Below are positions 29,501 through 38,195 of a stretch of DNA of 64,000 bases, piece after piece (positions within the stretch are counted from its first letter, which is position 1; every line of letters begins with the position of its first letter). The notes beneath the pieces are model-generated. The model searched no databases, was not told the DNA's origin, and saw only the letters and a program-made list of their open reading frames with translations. The stretch is from contig OZ251574.1 in the NCBI GenBank assembly GCA_965243635.1, positions 4,402,001-4,466,000 of the forward strand, read 5' to 3'. Source of the DNA: Rs1 sp000416275. Lineage in GTDB: Bacteria > Pseudomonadota > Gammaproteobacteria > Pseudomonadales > Balneatricaceae. A program made the position numbers and the translations under genes.

Positions 29501-32500
29501 ATAATTACACCGCGCAAGTTATCGACCTCGCGGGCAATACCGGGGGCCTGAGCAATAGCTATAATTTTAATACCGATACCAGCACCCCCACGCAAACAGT
29601 TATTATTACCGACATTTTGGATGATCTCCTGCCCAGCACCAACAACCTGGCTCACAATGATAGCAGCAACGATACTACACCAGAGCTGATCGGCACTTTG
29701 AGCGCAGCTCTGGCGACCAATGAAGTGCTGAATATTTTACGAGACGGGGTAGTTATCGGTCAGGCGATTGTCACAGGTACTAATTGGCGCTATACCGATT
29801 CAGGCTTGCTCGATGGCAACAGCTACGACTACAGCGCGCAGATCAATGATGCAGCCGGCAACCTCGGCACGCTCTCTAACTTATATACAATCAACATTGA
29901 TACTACCGCTCCCACCCAGATAGGTAACATTACTGATATTCAGGATAATGTTGCACCGCTGCTGGGTGCAATCCTCAATAACGGCTTTAGCAATGACCTT
30001 AGCCCTGAGTTAAACGGCACTTTAACTGCTGCCTTAGCAGCCGGCGAAGTACTCAACATCCTCAGAGATGGAGTGATTATCGGTCAAGCGACCATCACCG
30101 GTAACAACTGGAACTTCGATGACAGCGCTTTGGTCGACGGTAATAGTTACAGCTATACCACCCAAGTTAGCGATGCAGCGGGGAATTTGGGTCCTTTATC
30201 CACCAGCCATACGATAAACATCGATACTTCCAATCCGACGCAAATTATTAGTATTACCGACATCAATGATGATATCGCACCTTATACCGGTAGTGTCGCC
30301 GACGGTGGCGACAGCAATGATCTGGCACCTGAAATTACCGGCACTCTAAGTAGCTCCCTTAGTACAGGTGAAGTAGTCAACATTTATCGAGACGGTACAC
30401 TCCTTGGTCAAGCCACTATTGCCGGCTTAACTTGGAGCTTTAATGACAGCGGTTTGTCCGATGCAACTAGCTATAATTATACCGCGCAAATTATCGACCT
30501 CGCAGGTAATCTCGGGGGGCTGAGCAATAGCTATAATTTTAATACCGATACCACCGCCCCCACACAAACCGTCACTATCACTGACATTCAAGACGATGTG
30601 ACACCTATCACCGGCACTATTAGTAACGGTGGAATCAGTAATGATGATGCACCTCTGCTAAATGGAGCTCTGTCCGCTTTGCTGCAAGTGGGAGAGAGCG
30701 TACAAATATTAAGAAACTCTACGGTGATTGGCACAGCAACGGTGACCGGTTTGAGTTGGAGCTTCAACGACTCCGCTCTAGTAGATGGCAATAGCTATAG
30801 CTATCAAGCACAAGTAATTGATAGTGCTGGTAACTTAGCTGCGCTTTCAGCCAACTATACAGTGACAATTGATACCAGCGCTCCCACTCAAACTGTCAAT
30901 ATTATAAATATTACTGATGATGTCAGCCCTTTCCTCGGCCCTGTGGGCCATAATGGTACGACTAACGATACCGCCCCATTATTATCCGGCACATTGTCTA
31001 GTTTGTTAAATGCCGGAGAGTTGCTAGATATTATTCGCGACTCAACGGTGATAGGACAAGCCATTGTCACAGGCTTAACTTGGAGCTTCAACGACAGTGC
31101 CCTTAGCAATGGTACTAGTTATAACTATCGGGCTCAAGTACGAGATAACAGCGGAAATTTAGGCCCACTTGCCAACACTTTTACCTTAAATATAGATACT
31201 CTGGCCCCGGCGCAAACGGTCACCATTACCGATATTCTAGATAACGTTCTACCCAGCATCAATAACGTGGCTCACAATGATAGCAGCAACGATACTACAC
31301 CAGAGCTGATCGGCACTTTGAGCACAGCTCTGGCGACCAATGAAGTGCTGAATATTCTACGTGATGGGGTAGTCATCGGTCAGGCGATTGTCACAGGCAC
31401 TAATTGGCGCTATACAGATGCTGGCTTGCTCGATGGCAACAGCTACGACTACAGCGCCCAGATCATTGATGCAGCCAGCAACCTCGGCACGCTCTCTAAC
31501 TTGTATACAATCAACATTGATACTACCGCTCCCACTCAGACAGGTAACATTACTGATATTCAGGATAATGTTGCACCGCTGCTCGGCGCAATCCTCAATA
31601 ACAGTTTTAGCAATGACCTTAGCCCTGAGTTAAACGGCACTTTAACTGCTGCCTTAGCAGCCGGCGAAGTGCTCAACATCCTCAGAGATGGAGTGATTAT
31701 CGGTCAAGCGACCATCACCGGTAACAACTGGAGCTTCGATGACAGCGCTTTGGTCGACGGTAATAGTTACAGCTATACCACGCAAGTTAGCGATGCAGCG
31801 GGGAATTTGGGTCCCTTATCCACCAGCCATACGATAAACATCGATACTTCCAATCCGACGCAAATTATTAGTATTACCGACATCAATGATGATATCGCAC
31901 CTTATACCGGTAGTGTCGCCGACGGTGGCGACAGCAATGATCTGGCACCTGAAATTACCGGCACTCTAAGTAGCTCCCTGAGTACAGGTGAAGTAGTCAA
32001 CATTTATCGAGACGGTACACTCCTTGGTCAAGCCACTATTGCCGGCTTAACTTGGAGCTTTAATGACAGCGGTTTGTCCGATGCAACTAGCTATAATTAC
32101 ACCGCGCAAATTATCGACCTCGCCGGTAATCTCGGAGGACTGAGCAATAGCTATAATTTTAATACCGATACCACCGCCCCCACACAAACCGTCACTATCA
32201 CAGACATCCAAGACAATGTAGCCCCTATCACCGGTACCATTAGCAACGGCGGGATCAGCAATGATAATGCACCGGTATTGAATGGCACATTAAACGCCCC
32301 TTTAAACACTGGAGAAGTGGTCAATATTCTGCGCTTTGGGGTAGTGATAGGCCAGGCGATCGTCACTGGCACCAATTGGAGCTATAGTGATTTAGGTTTA
32401 GTCGATGGCAACAATTATATCTATAACGCCCAGGTCGCTGATGCAGCAGCCAATCTAGGAGTCATATCGGCGAGCTACGCGATTAACATTGATACCAGTT

Positions 32501-34722
32501 CCCCCGTGCAGACCTCTAACATTGTGAGTATTCAAGATGATCTAGCACCAATTATAAGTGGCATTGCCAATGGTGGCATCACTAACGATACTAGCCCTTT
32601 ATTAAACGGCACATTGAGTGCCATTTTAGCCGCAGGTGAGTTTTTAAATGTGCTGCGCAATGGCACGGTTATCGGTCAGGCAGTGGTAGCCAGTACTAGC
32701 TGGAGTTTCAGTGACAACGCTTTAGTTGACGCTAACACTTACACATATACCACCCAGGTGATTGACGCTGCAGGTAATAGTGGAGTGCTATCTAATGCTT
32801 ATAGCATTACCATCGATACCACAGCGCCTAGCCAAGTTGTCACTATTACCGATATTCAAGACGATGTCGCACCGAATACCGGCAGCATTGCCAGCGGTGG
32901 CAGCAGCAATGATTTAGCGCCACAGCTGATTGGAATTTTAGACAGTGGATTAGCGGGCTCAGAAGTTATCAATATCTTGCGCGACGGAGTTATCGTCGGC
33001 CAAGCGAGTGTTTCAGGATTAAATTGGACGTTTAACGATATAGGACTCGCGGATCAAAGCAGCTTTACTTACACAGCGGTAATCGTGGATGGTGCAGGCA
33101 ACACTGGCACTGTCTCTAACAGCTACAATTTTAATACCGACGCAGTAGCGACAGCTGCTCCAACGCTTGGTACTGTGCAAGATAATGTAGGAGCTGGACA
33201 AGGCTCACTTAACAACGGTGCCACCACCGATGATGCGAAACCAACCGTCAATGTGCTGTTGCCAGCCGGAGCAGTAGCTGGTGATACATTGGCGCTATAC
33301 AATGGCGCGACTCTAATCGGCACTCATACCATCACCGCCGGCGAAATCACCTCTGGTACGGCGAGTGTTGAACCCAGTGGAAATCTAACCGATGCGACTC
33401 ATACACTAAGCACTGCGATCATCGATGCCGCAGGCAACCGCTCGCCAAACTCCGCCAGTATTTCACTGACTGTTGATACCTATAATGAAGCTGCGGCCTT
33501 TTTGGCAGCAGTAACTGCAGGAGCGGCACGCTGGGGTGGGCACGGTGGATCACATATTACTGATCCGTATGTTAATGTTCTTGCTTTACCAGCTGGGTCC
33601 GTCGTCAAGTTATATGTAGCGAACAACAAAGTAGGAGAGACTTCTATCAGTGTCGATGGCTGGAGCGCCCATCTCACTGTCTCCGGTAGTTTTGCAGTGA
33701 GTTCTGGACAATATGTACACGCCACTGTCACTTATAATGGTGTGACACGTACAGTCCACACTGGACATGTGTTTATGAATCCAGGTAACACTGACATTTC
33801 ATTTTCTAGCCCGCTGATTTTAGATCTCGGTGGCAATGGTATAGAGACCTTAAATTACAGCAGCGGGGTGCTTTTTGATATTAATGCCGATGGCAAAACA
33901 GAGCAAACCGGCTGGGTGGGAGCAAGTGATGCGCTATTAGTGCTGGACTTAAATCAGGACGGGCTGATTAACGATGCCAGTGAACTATTTGGCGAGCACA
34001 TGCTTAAACAAGATGGCAGTAAGGCGAGCGATGGTTTTGATGCGCTCGCTCAATACGACTCCAATCAGGATGGCGTCATCGATAATCAGGACCAAATTTA
34101 TAGCCAGCTATTACTCTGGGTCGACAGCAACTCAGATGGCATCTCACAGGCAGACGAACTATTCACCTTAGAGCAGCGCGGTATCACGCAGTTAAATTTA
34201 TTTTCAGAGCGCGTCAATCAAAATAATAATGGCAACTTAACCGCGCTTGAAGGCTACTACCTAGATAACGATGGCAATCGGCAATTGCTCTCCGATGTCT
34301 GGTTCAGTTATATAGAAAATAACAGTGCTGCCAATCAATCCGACAATCTTATCTTAGATGCCGCTGATAACGTGCTGGCCATCAGTGAGGCGATCGACAA
34401 ATTACAGTTCAGTGGCATCGATATTAGCCCACTACAGAGCTTTGATTACTTACATTATTACAATAAAGACGCCTCTATATCGCTGGACGATTTACTGGAG
34501 AGCAGCTCGAACAGCGAGATAAATGCCGATAGTGCCGCCGCTATATTCCGCTATGTCTTTACTCACTACTCAGCGAATTCTCTGCTCTCATCAGATGATG
34601 ATAACCTAGTATCCCAAACTAGCGAAACTCGTCCGTTATATTTGCAGAACTTAGCGCTGTTTAGCACTGAGCAACACCAAATTATCGATGCACTGCTGGC
34701 CGAAGTAGCTAGCGAAAGCTAA
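26545..34722 (+). CDS. Giant repetitive adhesin with LapA-like N-terminal retention module
   Basis: 2725 aa, probably secreted by a type I system. The ATG at 26545 (MRIGIGIVSLQTGIVVATGS) starts a domain resembling the retention module of LapA/BapA-type adhesins (V.G.....G.. VLHLGETIFEDDDI), which holds such proteins in the outer-membrane pore. From about residue 155 to 2310 come Ig-like repeats. Eighteen are exactly 108 aa, with ITDIxDDxAP ... SNDxxPxLxGTL ... VLNILRDGxxIGQA ... W.(F/Y).D..L.DG.SY.Y....D.AGN. patterns. There follow a WGGHGG-containing domain (about 2313-2415) and a region starting LILDLGGNGIETLN with EF-hand-like loops (DINADGKTE, DLNQDGLINDASE, DSNQDGVIDNQD, DSNSDGISQADE) expected to bind calcium. 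No RTX nonapeptides, no Sec signal. No ABC transporter, LapD or LapG gene is in the window. Confidence 0.88.
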   Translation: MRIGIGIVSLQTGIVVATGSAGVSRVLHLGETIFEDDDIDLGADSTLEVKLYNGETLTFKQSLHQVLLSKYVTSDTSSHFDFLHTDAVASLTYHLDPYDFLNPSREHHSNFTFIVRSAQEIDPTAGFDPLSQSDSIRLEPGLLSDPAKAPPTTEASISGIFKNPHPASLHIINNGFSNDTSPVLRGILSQKLTAIEELVVLRNGIPIGKATLSNTTWNYQDSALETGHQYHYTVQVVSTDGRLSPLSAVYSINIDTIDPAQIINITDITDDIAPKIGSVADGDDSNDLAPKIIGTLSSSLGTGEVVNIYRDGTLLGKATTVGLTWSFNDSGLSDATSYNYTAQVIDLAGNIGGLSNSYNFNTDATAPMQTVIITDILDDILPSTGNLAHDDSSNDTTPELLGTLSTALAANEVLNILRDGVVIGQATVTGTNWRYTDSGLLDGNSYDYSAQIIDPASNLGPLSNLYTINIDTTAPTQTGNITDIQDNVAPLLGAILNNGFSNDLSPELNGTLNATLASGEVLNILRDGIIIGQATITGNNWSFNDSALVDGNSYSYTTQVSDAAGNLGPLSTSHTINIDTSSPTQVISITDINDDIAPNTGSVANGDYSNDLAPEIIGTLSNSLSAGEVLNIYRDGTLLGQATIAGLTWSFNDSGLSDATSYNYTAQVIDLAGNTGGLSNSYNFNTNATAPTQMVVITDILDDLLPSTNNLAHNDSSNDTTPELIGTLSTALAANEVLNILRDGVVIGQAIVTGTNWRYTDAGLLDGNSYDYSAQIIDAASNLGTLSNLYTINIDTTAPTQIGNITDIQDNVAPLLGAILNNGFSNDLSPELNGTLTAVLAAGEVLNILRDGVIIGQATITGNNWSFNDSALIDGNSYSYTTQVSDAAGNVGPLSTSHTINIDTSSPTQVISITDINDDIAPNTGSVANGDYSNDLAPEIIGTLSSSLSADELVNIYRDGTLLGQATITGLTWSFNDSGLSDATSYNYTAQVIDLAGNTGGLSNSYNFNTDTSTPTQTVIITDILDDLLPSTNNLAHNDSSNDTTPELIGTLSAALATNEVLNILRDGVVIGQAIVTGTNWRYTDSGLLDGNSYDYSAQINDAAGNLGTLSNLYTINIDTTAPTQIGNITDIQDNVAPLLGAILNNGFSNDLSPELNGTLTAALAAGEVLNILRDGVIIGQATITGNNWNFDDSALVDGNSYSYTTQVSDAAGNLGPLSTSHTINIDTSNPTQIISITDINDDIAPYTGSVADGGDSNDLAPEITGTLSSSLSTGEVVNIYRDGTLLGQATIAGLTWSFNDSGLSDATSYNYTAQIIDLAGNLGGLSNSYNFNTDTTAPTQTVTITDIQDDVTPITGTISNGGISNDDAPLLNGALSALLQVGESVQILRNSTVIGTATVTGLSWSFNDSALVDGNSYSYQAQVIDSAGNLAALSANYTVTIDTSAPTQTVNIINITDDVSPFLGPVGHNGTTNDTAPLLSGTLSSLLNAGELLDIIRDSTVIGQAIVTGLTWSFNDSALSNGTSYNYRAQVRDNSGNLGPLANTFTLNIDTLAPAQTVTITDILDNVLPSINNVAHNDSSNDTTPELIGTLSTALATNEVLNILRDGVVIGQAIVTGTNWRYTDAGLLDGNSYDYSAQIIDAASNLGTLSNLYTINIDTTAPTQTGNITDIQDNVAPLLGAILNNSFSNDLSPELNGTLTAALAAGEVLNILRDGVIIGQATITGNNWSFDDSALVDGNSYSYTTQVSDAAGNLGPLSTSHTINIDTSNPTQIISITDINDDIAPYTGSVADGGDSNDLAPEITGTLSSSLSTGEVVNIYRDGTLLGQATIAGLTWSFNDSGLSDATSYNYTAQIIDLAGNLGGLSNSYNFNTDTTAPTQTVTITDIQDNVAPITGTISNGGISNDNAPVLNGTLNAPLNTGEVVNILRFGVVIGQAIVTGTNWSYSDLGLVDGNNYIYNAQVADAAANLGVISASYAINIDTSSPVQTSNIVSIQDDLAPIISGIANGGITNDTSPLLNGTLSAILAAGEFLNVLRNGTVIGQAVVASTSWSFSDNALVDANTYTYTTQVIDAAGNSGVLSNAYSITIDTTAPSQVVTITDIQDDVAPNTGSIASGGSSNDLAPQLIGILDSGLAGSEVINILRDGVIVGQASVSGLNWTFNDIGLADQSSFTYTAVIVDGAGNTGTVSNSYNFNTDAVATAAPTLGTVQDNVGAGQGSLNNGATTDDAKPTVNVLLPAGAVAGDTLALYNGATLIGTHTITAGEITSGTASVEPSGNLTDATHTLSTAIIDAAGNRSPNSASISLTVDTYNEAAAFLAAVTAGAARWGGHGGSHITDPYVNVLALPAGSVVKLYVANNKVGETSISVDGWSAHLTVSGSFAVSSGQYVHATVTYNGVTRTVHTGHVFMNPGNTDISFSSPLILDLGGNGIETLNYSSGVLFDINADGKTEQTGWVGASDALLVLDLNQDGLINDASELFGEHMLKQDGSKASDGFDALAQYDSNQDGVIDNQDQIYSQLLLWVDSNSDGISQADELFTLEQRGITQLNLFSERVNQNNNGNLTALEGYYLDNDGNRQLLSDVWFSYIENNSAANQSDNLILDAADNVLAISEAIDKLQFSGIDISPLQSFDYLHYYNKDASISLDDLLESSSNSEINADSAAAIFRYVFTHYSANSLLSSDDDNLVSQTSETRPLYLQNLALFSTEQHQIIDALLAEVASES
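27328..33159 (+). repeat. Eighteen tandem 324-bp repeats in the adhesin gene
   Basis: Units begin at 27328 and every 324 bases after that with no length change. By sequence they fall into types in the order A B C A B C A B C A D E B C A D F G. The ABC trio forms a 972-bp higher-order unit: AACATTACTGATAT in type C starts at 27982, 28954 and 29926, then at 31546, 1620 bases later. Block B-C-A-D at about 31216-32510 is almost the same as the preceding B-C-A-D at about 29596-30890. A diverged unit precedes (about 27000-27327) and another follows (33163-33480). Confidence 0.92.
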
Positions 34723-34925
34723 ACGCAATTGCGCTTAGATTTTTACTCACTACTCTGCTAGCCCTCTGCTCTCATCAGATGATGCTAACCTAGCATCCCA
34801 GACTGGCGAAACTCGTCCGTTATGCCTGCAGAACCTAGCGCTGTTTAGCACTGAGCAACACCAGATTATCGATGCACTGCTGGCCGAAGTAGCTAGCGGA
34901 AGCTAAACGCAATTGCACTTAGGTT
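34558..34925 (+). repeat. 184-bp tandem duplication of the adhesin 3' end
   Basis: Bases 34558-34741 (last 54 codons of the adhesin, its stop and the following 19 bases) recur at 34742-34925 with roughly ten percent difference. The second copy lacks a start codon and is not translated. Each unit ends with the sequence that forms the last codons and stop of the convergent nitrilase gene (..TTAGGTTTTTAC / ..TTAGATTTTTAC), so the duplicated segment spans the original gene junction. Confidence 0.92.
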
Positions 34926-35695
34926 TTTACGTAGCGTGGATAATTATGTTTCGCCTGTGCGCTCGCCGCTAAATCTATATCGATGGTGACGAAAGGCTGA
35001 TCTGGATCGGTGCTCGCTAAGATGTCGCCCTCGGGGGACACGATCCAAGATAGCCCGCCAATATCTGCAGCCTCACTCGAGGTTGGCAAGTACATATTAG
35101 AAGACAAGTGATAGGCGCCTGAGACAACCGCAGCAGCTTGGCCACCGGCCAGCCATTTATCGACACTGCCGTGCGGAGTCACCCTTGGTACGCACAGCAA
35201 GTCCACTTGCTTTTGTGCAAATTCACGGGCGTGTTCGAAAAACCACATTTCAGTGCAAATTTGTACGCCAATTCTCACTTCACCCAATCTCGCAGTATCA
35301 AAATGAGGGTCGCCCATATCGTACCAACTCGCCTCCCAATAACCCTCTTCATTCGGCAGATAGTATTTTTCATGAATGGCCTGCGCACCTTGTTCCCGAT
35401 CCCATAAATAGGCTTGATTACGTCTCGATCCTGCGCCGTTTACTGTCGGTCGCGTTGAGACTAACGGCGGCATATTTAAGCTCGCCAGTTGCTCAATCCA
35501 CTGCGCATGTAATTGCATAGCAGTTTGCCACTTGCCGGCGTCGGCATTTTTGGTATTTGCCAGCCAAGGTGCAAAGGTCATTTCAGGCAATAAAACAAAC
35601 TCTGATTTTTCACTTTGCACATGCTCACTGAGCAGACGCATCTCTTTTTCTAGCTGTGCTTGATCGTTACTTAATTGTACCACTGTGACTTTCAT
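34919..35695 (-). CDS. Carbon-nitrogen hydrolase (nitrilase superfamily)
   Basis: 258 aa. The catalytic triad is visible: Glu38 in LLPEMTF, Lys110 in HEKYYLPNEEGYWE and Cys147 in VQICTEMWF, all in correct spacing. The fold hydrolyses amides, carbamoyl groups or nitriles. The short chain and YYLPNEEGYWE segment suggest an amidase rather than a true nitrilase, but the substrate is unknown. Its 3' end coincides with the end of the 184-bp duplication. Divergent from an Lrp/AsnC regulator, which probably controls it. Confidence 0.9.
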   Translation of the reverse strand: MKVTVVQLSNDQAQLEKEMRLLSEHVQSEKSEFVLLPEMTFAPWLANTKNADAGKWQTAMQLHAQWIEQLASLNMPPLVSTRPTVNGAGSRRNQAYLWDREQGAQAIHEKYYLPNEEGYWEASWYDMGDPHFDTARLGEVRIGVQICTEMWFFEHAREFAQKQVDLLCVPRVTPHGSVDKWLAGGQAAAVVSGAYHLSSNMYLPTSSEAADIGGLSWIVSPEGDILASTDPDQPFVTIDIDLAASAQAKHNYPRYVKT

Positions 35696-35850
35696 CTGCT
35701 GCTCCTCTATCGATTATTCGCTCTATTTAGCTTGAATAGCATAGTCAGTTTTTTTGCCGCAATCGACAGCCAACATGTACACAACTGTCAATTTAATTAA
35801 CTAATAGCTATAATAATTTAACACTTTGTTAATAATCGATAATATGTGCA

Positions 35851-36282
35851 ATGAAATTAGATGATACAGATCGACAACTGCTAAAAATTTTACGCTTAGA
35901 CGCCAGAAAACCGGTTACTTTACTGGCGCAAATCCTCGGAATTTCCCGACAGACAGTACAAAAACGCATCGCTGCTCTAGAGCAGTCTGACATTATCGCC
36001 GGCTACACCATAAAAAATGGTCAGCATTTTCAAGCGGAGCTATTTCGCGCCCAAGCCATGCTCACTATTGATAACAATGTCGGCGACCAACTGATTGCCT
36101 ACCTACATAAAATTGAGCAGATTACCGCGGTCTATTCAGTGGCGGGAAATTTTGATGCGCTGGTGAGCATCGAATCGAGTAGTTCGGAGGGGATCGATCA
36201 AGTTTTGGATAAAATTCGCAGACACCCACAAGTGCTGCAAACCCAATCTTATCTGCTGCTATCGCAGAAAATTAACCGCTAA
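35851..36282 (+). CDS. Lrp/AsnC-family transcriptional regulator
   Basis: 143 aa, normal length. N-terminal helix-turn-helix (DRQLLKILRLDARKPVTLLAQILGISRQTVQKRIAALE) and C-terminal RAM/AsnC ligand domain (VYSVAGNFDALVSIESSSSEGIDQVLDKI). Such proteins form octamers and usually sense amino acids. Divergently placed 155 bases from the nitrilase gene. That gap contains AT-rich direct and inverted half-sites but no operator I can define. Confidence 0.9.
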   Translation: MKLDDTDRQLLKILRLDARKPVTLLAQILGISRQTVQKRIAALEQSDIIAGYTIKNGQHFQAELFRAQAMLTIDNNVGDQLIAYLHKIEQITAVYSVAGNFDALVSIESSSSEGIDQVLDKIRRHPQVLQTQSYLLLSQKINR

Positions 36283-36387
36283 TTTTAGGATCGGAGTTCT
36301 GCATGCTATGTAGCACTGTCGCTAGTTTGTATTTGACGGGCATATTTAACCAGACTATTTAACAAAACATACGGGGGAAACTAGAAA

Positions 36388-36422
36388 TACTGGCAAATAA
36401 AAACCGCTTATTATGCCAGTAG
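36388..36422. terminator. Hairpin between the convergent Lrp and tenA genes
   Basis: TACTGGCA-AATAA ... TTATT-A-TGCCAGTA forms a roughly 13-pair stem with one bulge and a seven-base loop. It sits between two convergent genes but has no proper T run on either side. It could be a processing or weak termination signal. The rest of the 184-base gap is unremarkable. Confidence 0.4.
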
Positions 36423-36466
36423 CCTCAGCACTTAATCATCTAAAGATGAGAGTTCAGGAAAGTAAA

Positions 36467-37132
36467 TTATGCGCTAAGGTCTAAGCCCTGTTGCCAAAAG
36501 GCGATTTCCATGCGCGTCGCAGTACTAAAATGCTGCTGTAAACGCTGGCCACGGGGCGAGTTAATGTCGATGTCAGCGATCAGCTCGTCAAAGAAAGCAG
36601 TCGTCGCGTTGGCTGATTGCTGGTACTCATCCCCTGCATACATCGCAATCCAATCACTGTAAGGGTTATCTTCCAAACGGGCATTATTAGGTTGCATTAA
36701 CCACTCGCCAATCTGTGCGTAACCCAGCGCACAAGGAACCAGCGCCGCATATAAATCAGTGAGATCACCCTGCACACCGGCATCGATTAAATAGCGGGTA
36801 TAGGCGATGGTGGCCACGCCTTCCGGCAGTGCCAAAATTGCCGCTTCATCTAGCCCCCACGCTTGGCAGTAGTCTAGGTGCAGCGTGATTTCTTCTGTGA
36901 CTAGAGCCGACAGCGAAGGCAGACTGGCGCGCATTTGCGCAGGATTTTCACTTTTAAAGACCGCCAGTGCAAAGGCGCGGGCGTAGTGAATTAAATACAG
37001 GTAATCCTGTTGCAAATAGTGCTGAAAGCAGGGTTTAGCTAAACTGGCATCACCGAGTTGTCGCACAAAAGGATGCTTAATATATAGATCCCATTCACGC
37101 TGACAACCTGCAATGAGCTGTTGATGATTCAT
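36467..37132 (-). CDS. tenA: Aminopyrimidine aminohydrolase / thiaminase II TenA
   Basis: 221 aa heme-oxygenase-like helical protein that salvages thiamin breakdown products by deaminating aminomethyl-HMP to HMP. Residues equivalent to the B. subtilis active site are present: Asp43 (QQDYLYL), Cys134 (LVPCALGYAQIGEW) and Glu209 (TRMEIAFW). It is the last gene of the riboswitch-controlled salvage operon and follows an attenuator-like hairpin. Confidence 0.93.
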   Translation of the reverse strand: MNHQQLIAGCQREWDLYIKHPFVRQLGDASLAKPCFQHYLQQDYLYLIHYARAFALAVFKSENPAQMRASLPSLSALVTEEITLHLDYCQAWGLDEAAILALPEGVATIAYTRYLIDAGVQGDLTDLYAALVPCALGYAQIGEWLMQPNNARLEDNPYSDWIAMYAGDEYQQSANATTAFFDELIADIDINSPRGQRLQQHFSTATRMEIAFWQQGLDLSA

Positions 37133-37146
37133 GGTGTAGCTCCAAG

Positions 37147-37173
37147 AAAACAGCTTCGCAGGGAAGCTGTTTT
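37147..37173 (-). terminator. Terminator-like hairpin between thiY and tenA
   Basis: AAAACAGCTTC-CCTGC-GAAGCTGTTTT is an 11-pair perfect stem followed on the minus strand by CTTGG, with the T run inside the stem. It lies between thiY and the tenA start, so it probably lowers tenA expression relative to the transporter genes. Confidence 0.65.
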
Positions 37174-37237
37174 AGATAGTGAGACCTCAACATAACTACT
37201 GCGATCGTGCTGTTGGTTATATTAAAGCCTCATCTTA

Positions 37238-38170
37238 TTAATCGAGAATGTAGCTAGCGGTAGCAGGCTTAGTCTTAATCACACCATTGTCGACCAAGAA
37301 CTGAGCGTAGTTATCATAGCGTGCTTTATCGACGGCTCTAGGGCGCAGCGCGAAGCGTACTAAGGTATCTTGCCAAGCGAGACGGTTTAGTTCAGTGTCT
37401 AATTTTTTACCATCGCCATAGCTCTTGAATAAGTCCCAAGCTTGCTGTGGGTGATTCACTGTGTATTGAGTGGCGAGTTCTAGGGCGCGGTTGAATTTTT
37501 CGACCATCACTTTATCGACACTGTTGCTGTTCGCCACTACAATTAGCTCGTCGTAAGGTGGCACACCTTCCTCTTCCACATAGAATCCTTTGCCTTTAAA
37601 TCCTTCCATTTTTAACTGGTGCATTTCAAAATTGCGGTAGGCGCCGTAGATAGCATCTACTTTGCCAGCGGCTAGTGATGCGGAGAGCGACCAGCCTACG
37701 TTAATCAATTCTACATCTTTAATACTAATACCATTTTTCTTCAGCATAGTACCAATAGTCGCATCGACCAGACCACCGTCGAACGAGAAGCCGATTTTTT
37801 TGCCTTTCAGATCAGCTAAAGTGTCATAGCCTTTATCCGCCAGCACCATCACAGTGTTTAACGGCGTGGCTATCAAGGTAGAAACCCGGATCAATGGCAG
37901 TTTTTCCACCACATCGCGAATCAGCTGTGGCTGATAAGTCACCGCTAAATCAAACTTGCCGGCCGCTACCAATTTCGGTGGCATACTCGGGTCGGCAGGC
38001 TCTTGAATTTCAACATCTAGCCCCTGCGCTTTAAACAATCCCTGCTGCTTCGCCACTATGATTGGCCCGTGATCTGGATTGACGAACCAATCGAGCATCA
38101 ACGTTACTTTTTGTGCGAAGGCGCTTTGGCTAATCAGCACCAATGCGATTGAAGCTATGATCTTTTTCAT
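37238..38170 (-). CDS. thiY: Pyrimidine-precursor ABC transporter, substrate-binding protein ThiY
   Basis: 310 aa periplasmic protein of the NMT1/THI5-like family. Signal peptide MKKIIASIALVLISQSAFA, then KVTLMLDWFVNPDHGPIIVAKQQGLF, the typical start of the HMP/formylaminopyrimidine-binding proteins, and the WSLSASLAAGKVDAIYGAYRNFE segment. It is expected to bind formyl-aminopyrimidine or a similar thiamin fragment and pass it to ThiX/ThiZ. Operon context (TPP riboswitch, thiD, tenA) supports the assignment. Confidence 0.92.
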   Translation of the reverse strand: MKKIIASIALVLISQSAFAQKVTLMLDWFVNPDHGPIIVAKQQGLFKAQGLDVEIQEPADPSMPPKLVAAGKFDLAVTYQPQLIRDVVEKLPLIRVSTLIATPLNTVMVLADKGYDTLADLKGKKIGFSFDGGLVDATIGTMLKKNGISIKDVELINVGWSLSASLAAGKVDAIYGAYRNFEMHQLKMEGFKGKGFYVEEEGVPPYDELIVVANSNSVDKVMVEKFNRALELATQYTVNHPQQAWDLFKSYGDGKKLDTELNRLAWQDTLVRFALRPRAVDKARYDNYAQFLVDNGVIKTKPATASYILD

Positions 38171-38195
38171 TCTAAGTCTCTCTTATTGAACAGTG

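Noticed and set aside
31388..31633. Plus-strand and minus-strand frames inside the adhesin (several)
   Set aside because: Shadows of the repeat structure in other frames, recurring in register with the repeats and without ribosome sites.
27328..33159. Possible CRISPR array or satellite because of regular repeats
   Set aside because: The repeats are 324 bases, contiguous, in one open reading frame, and encode Ig-like domains.
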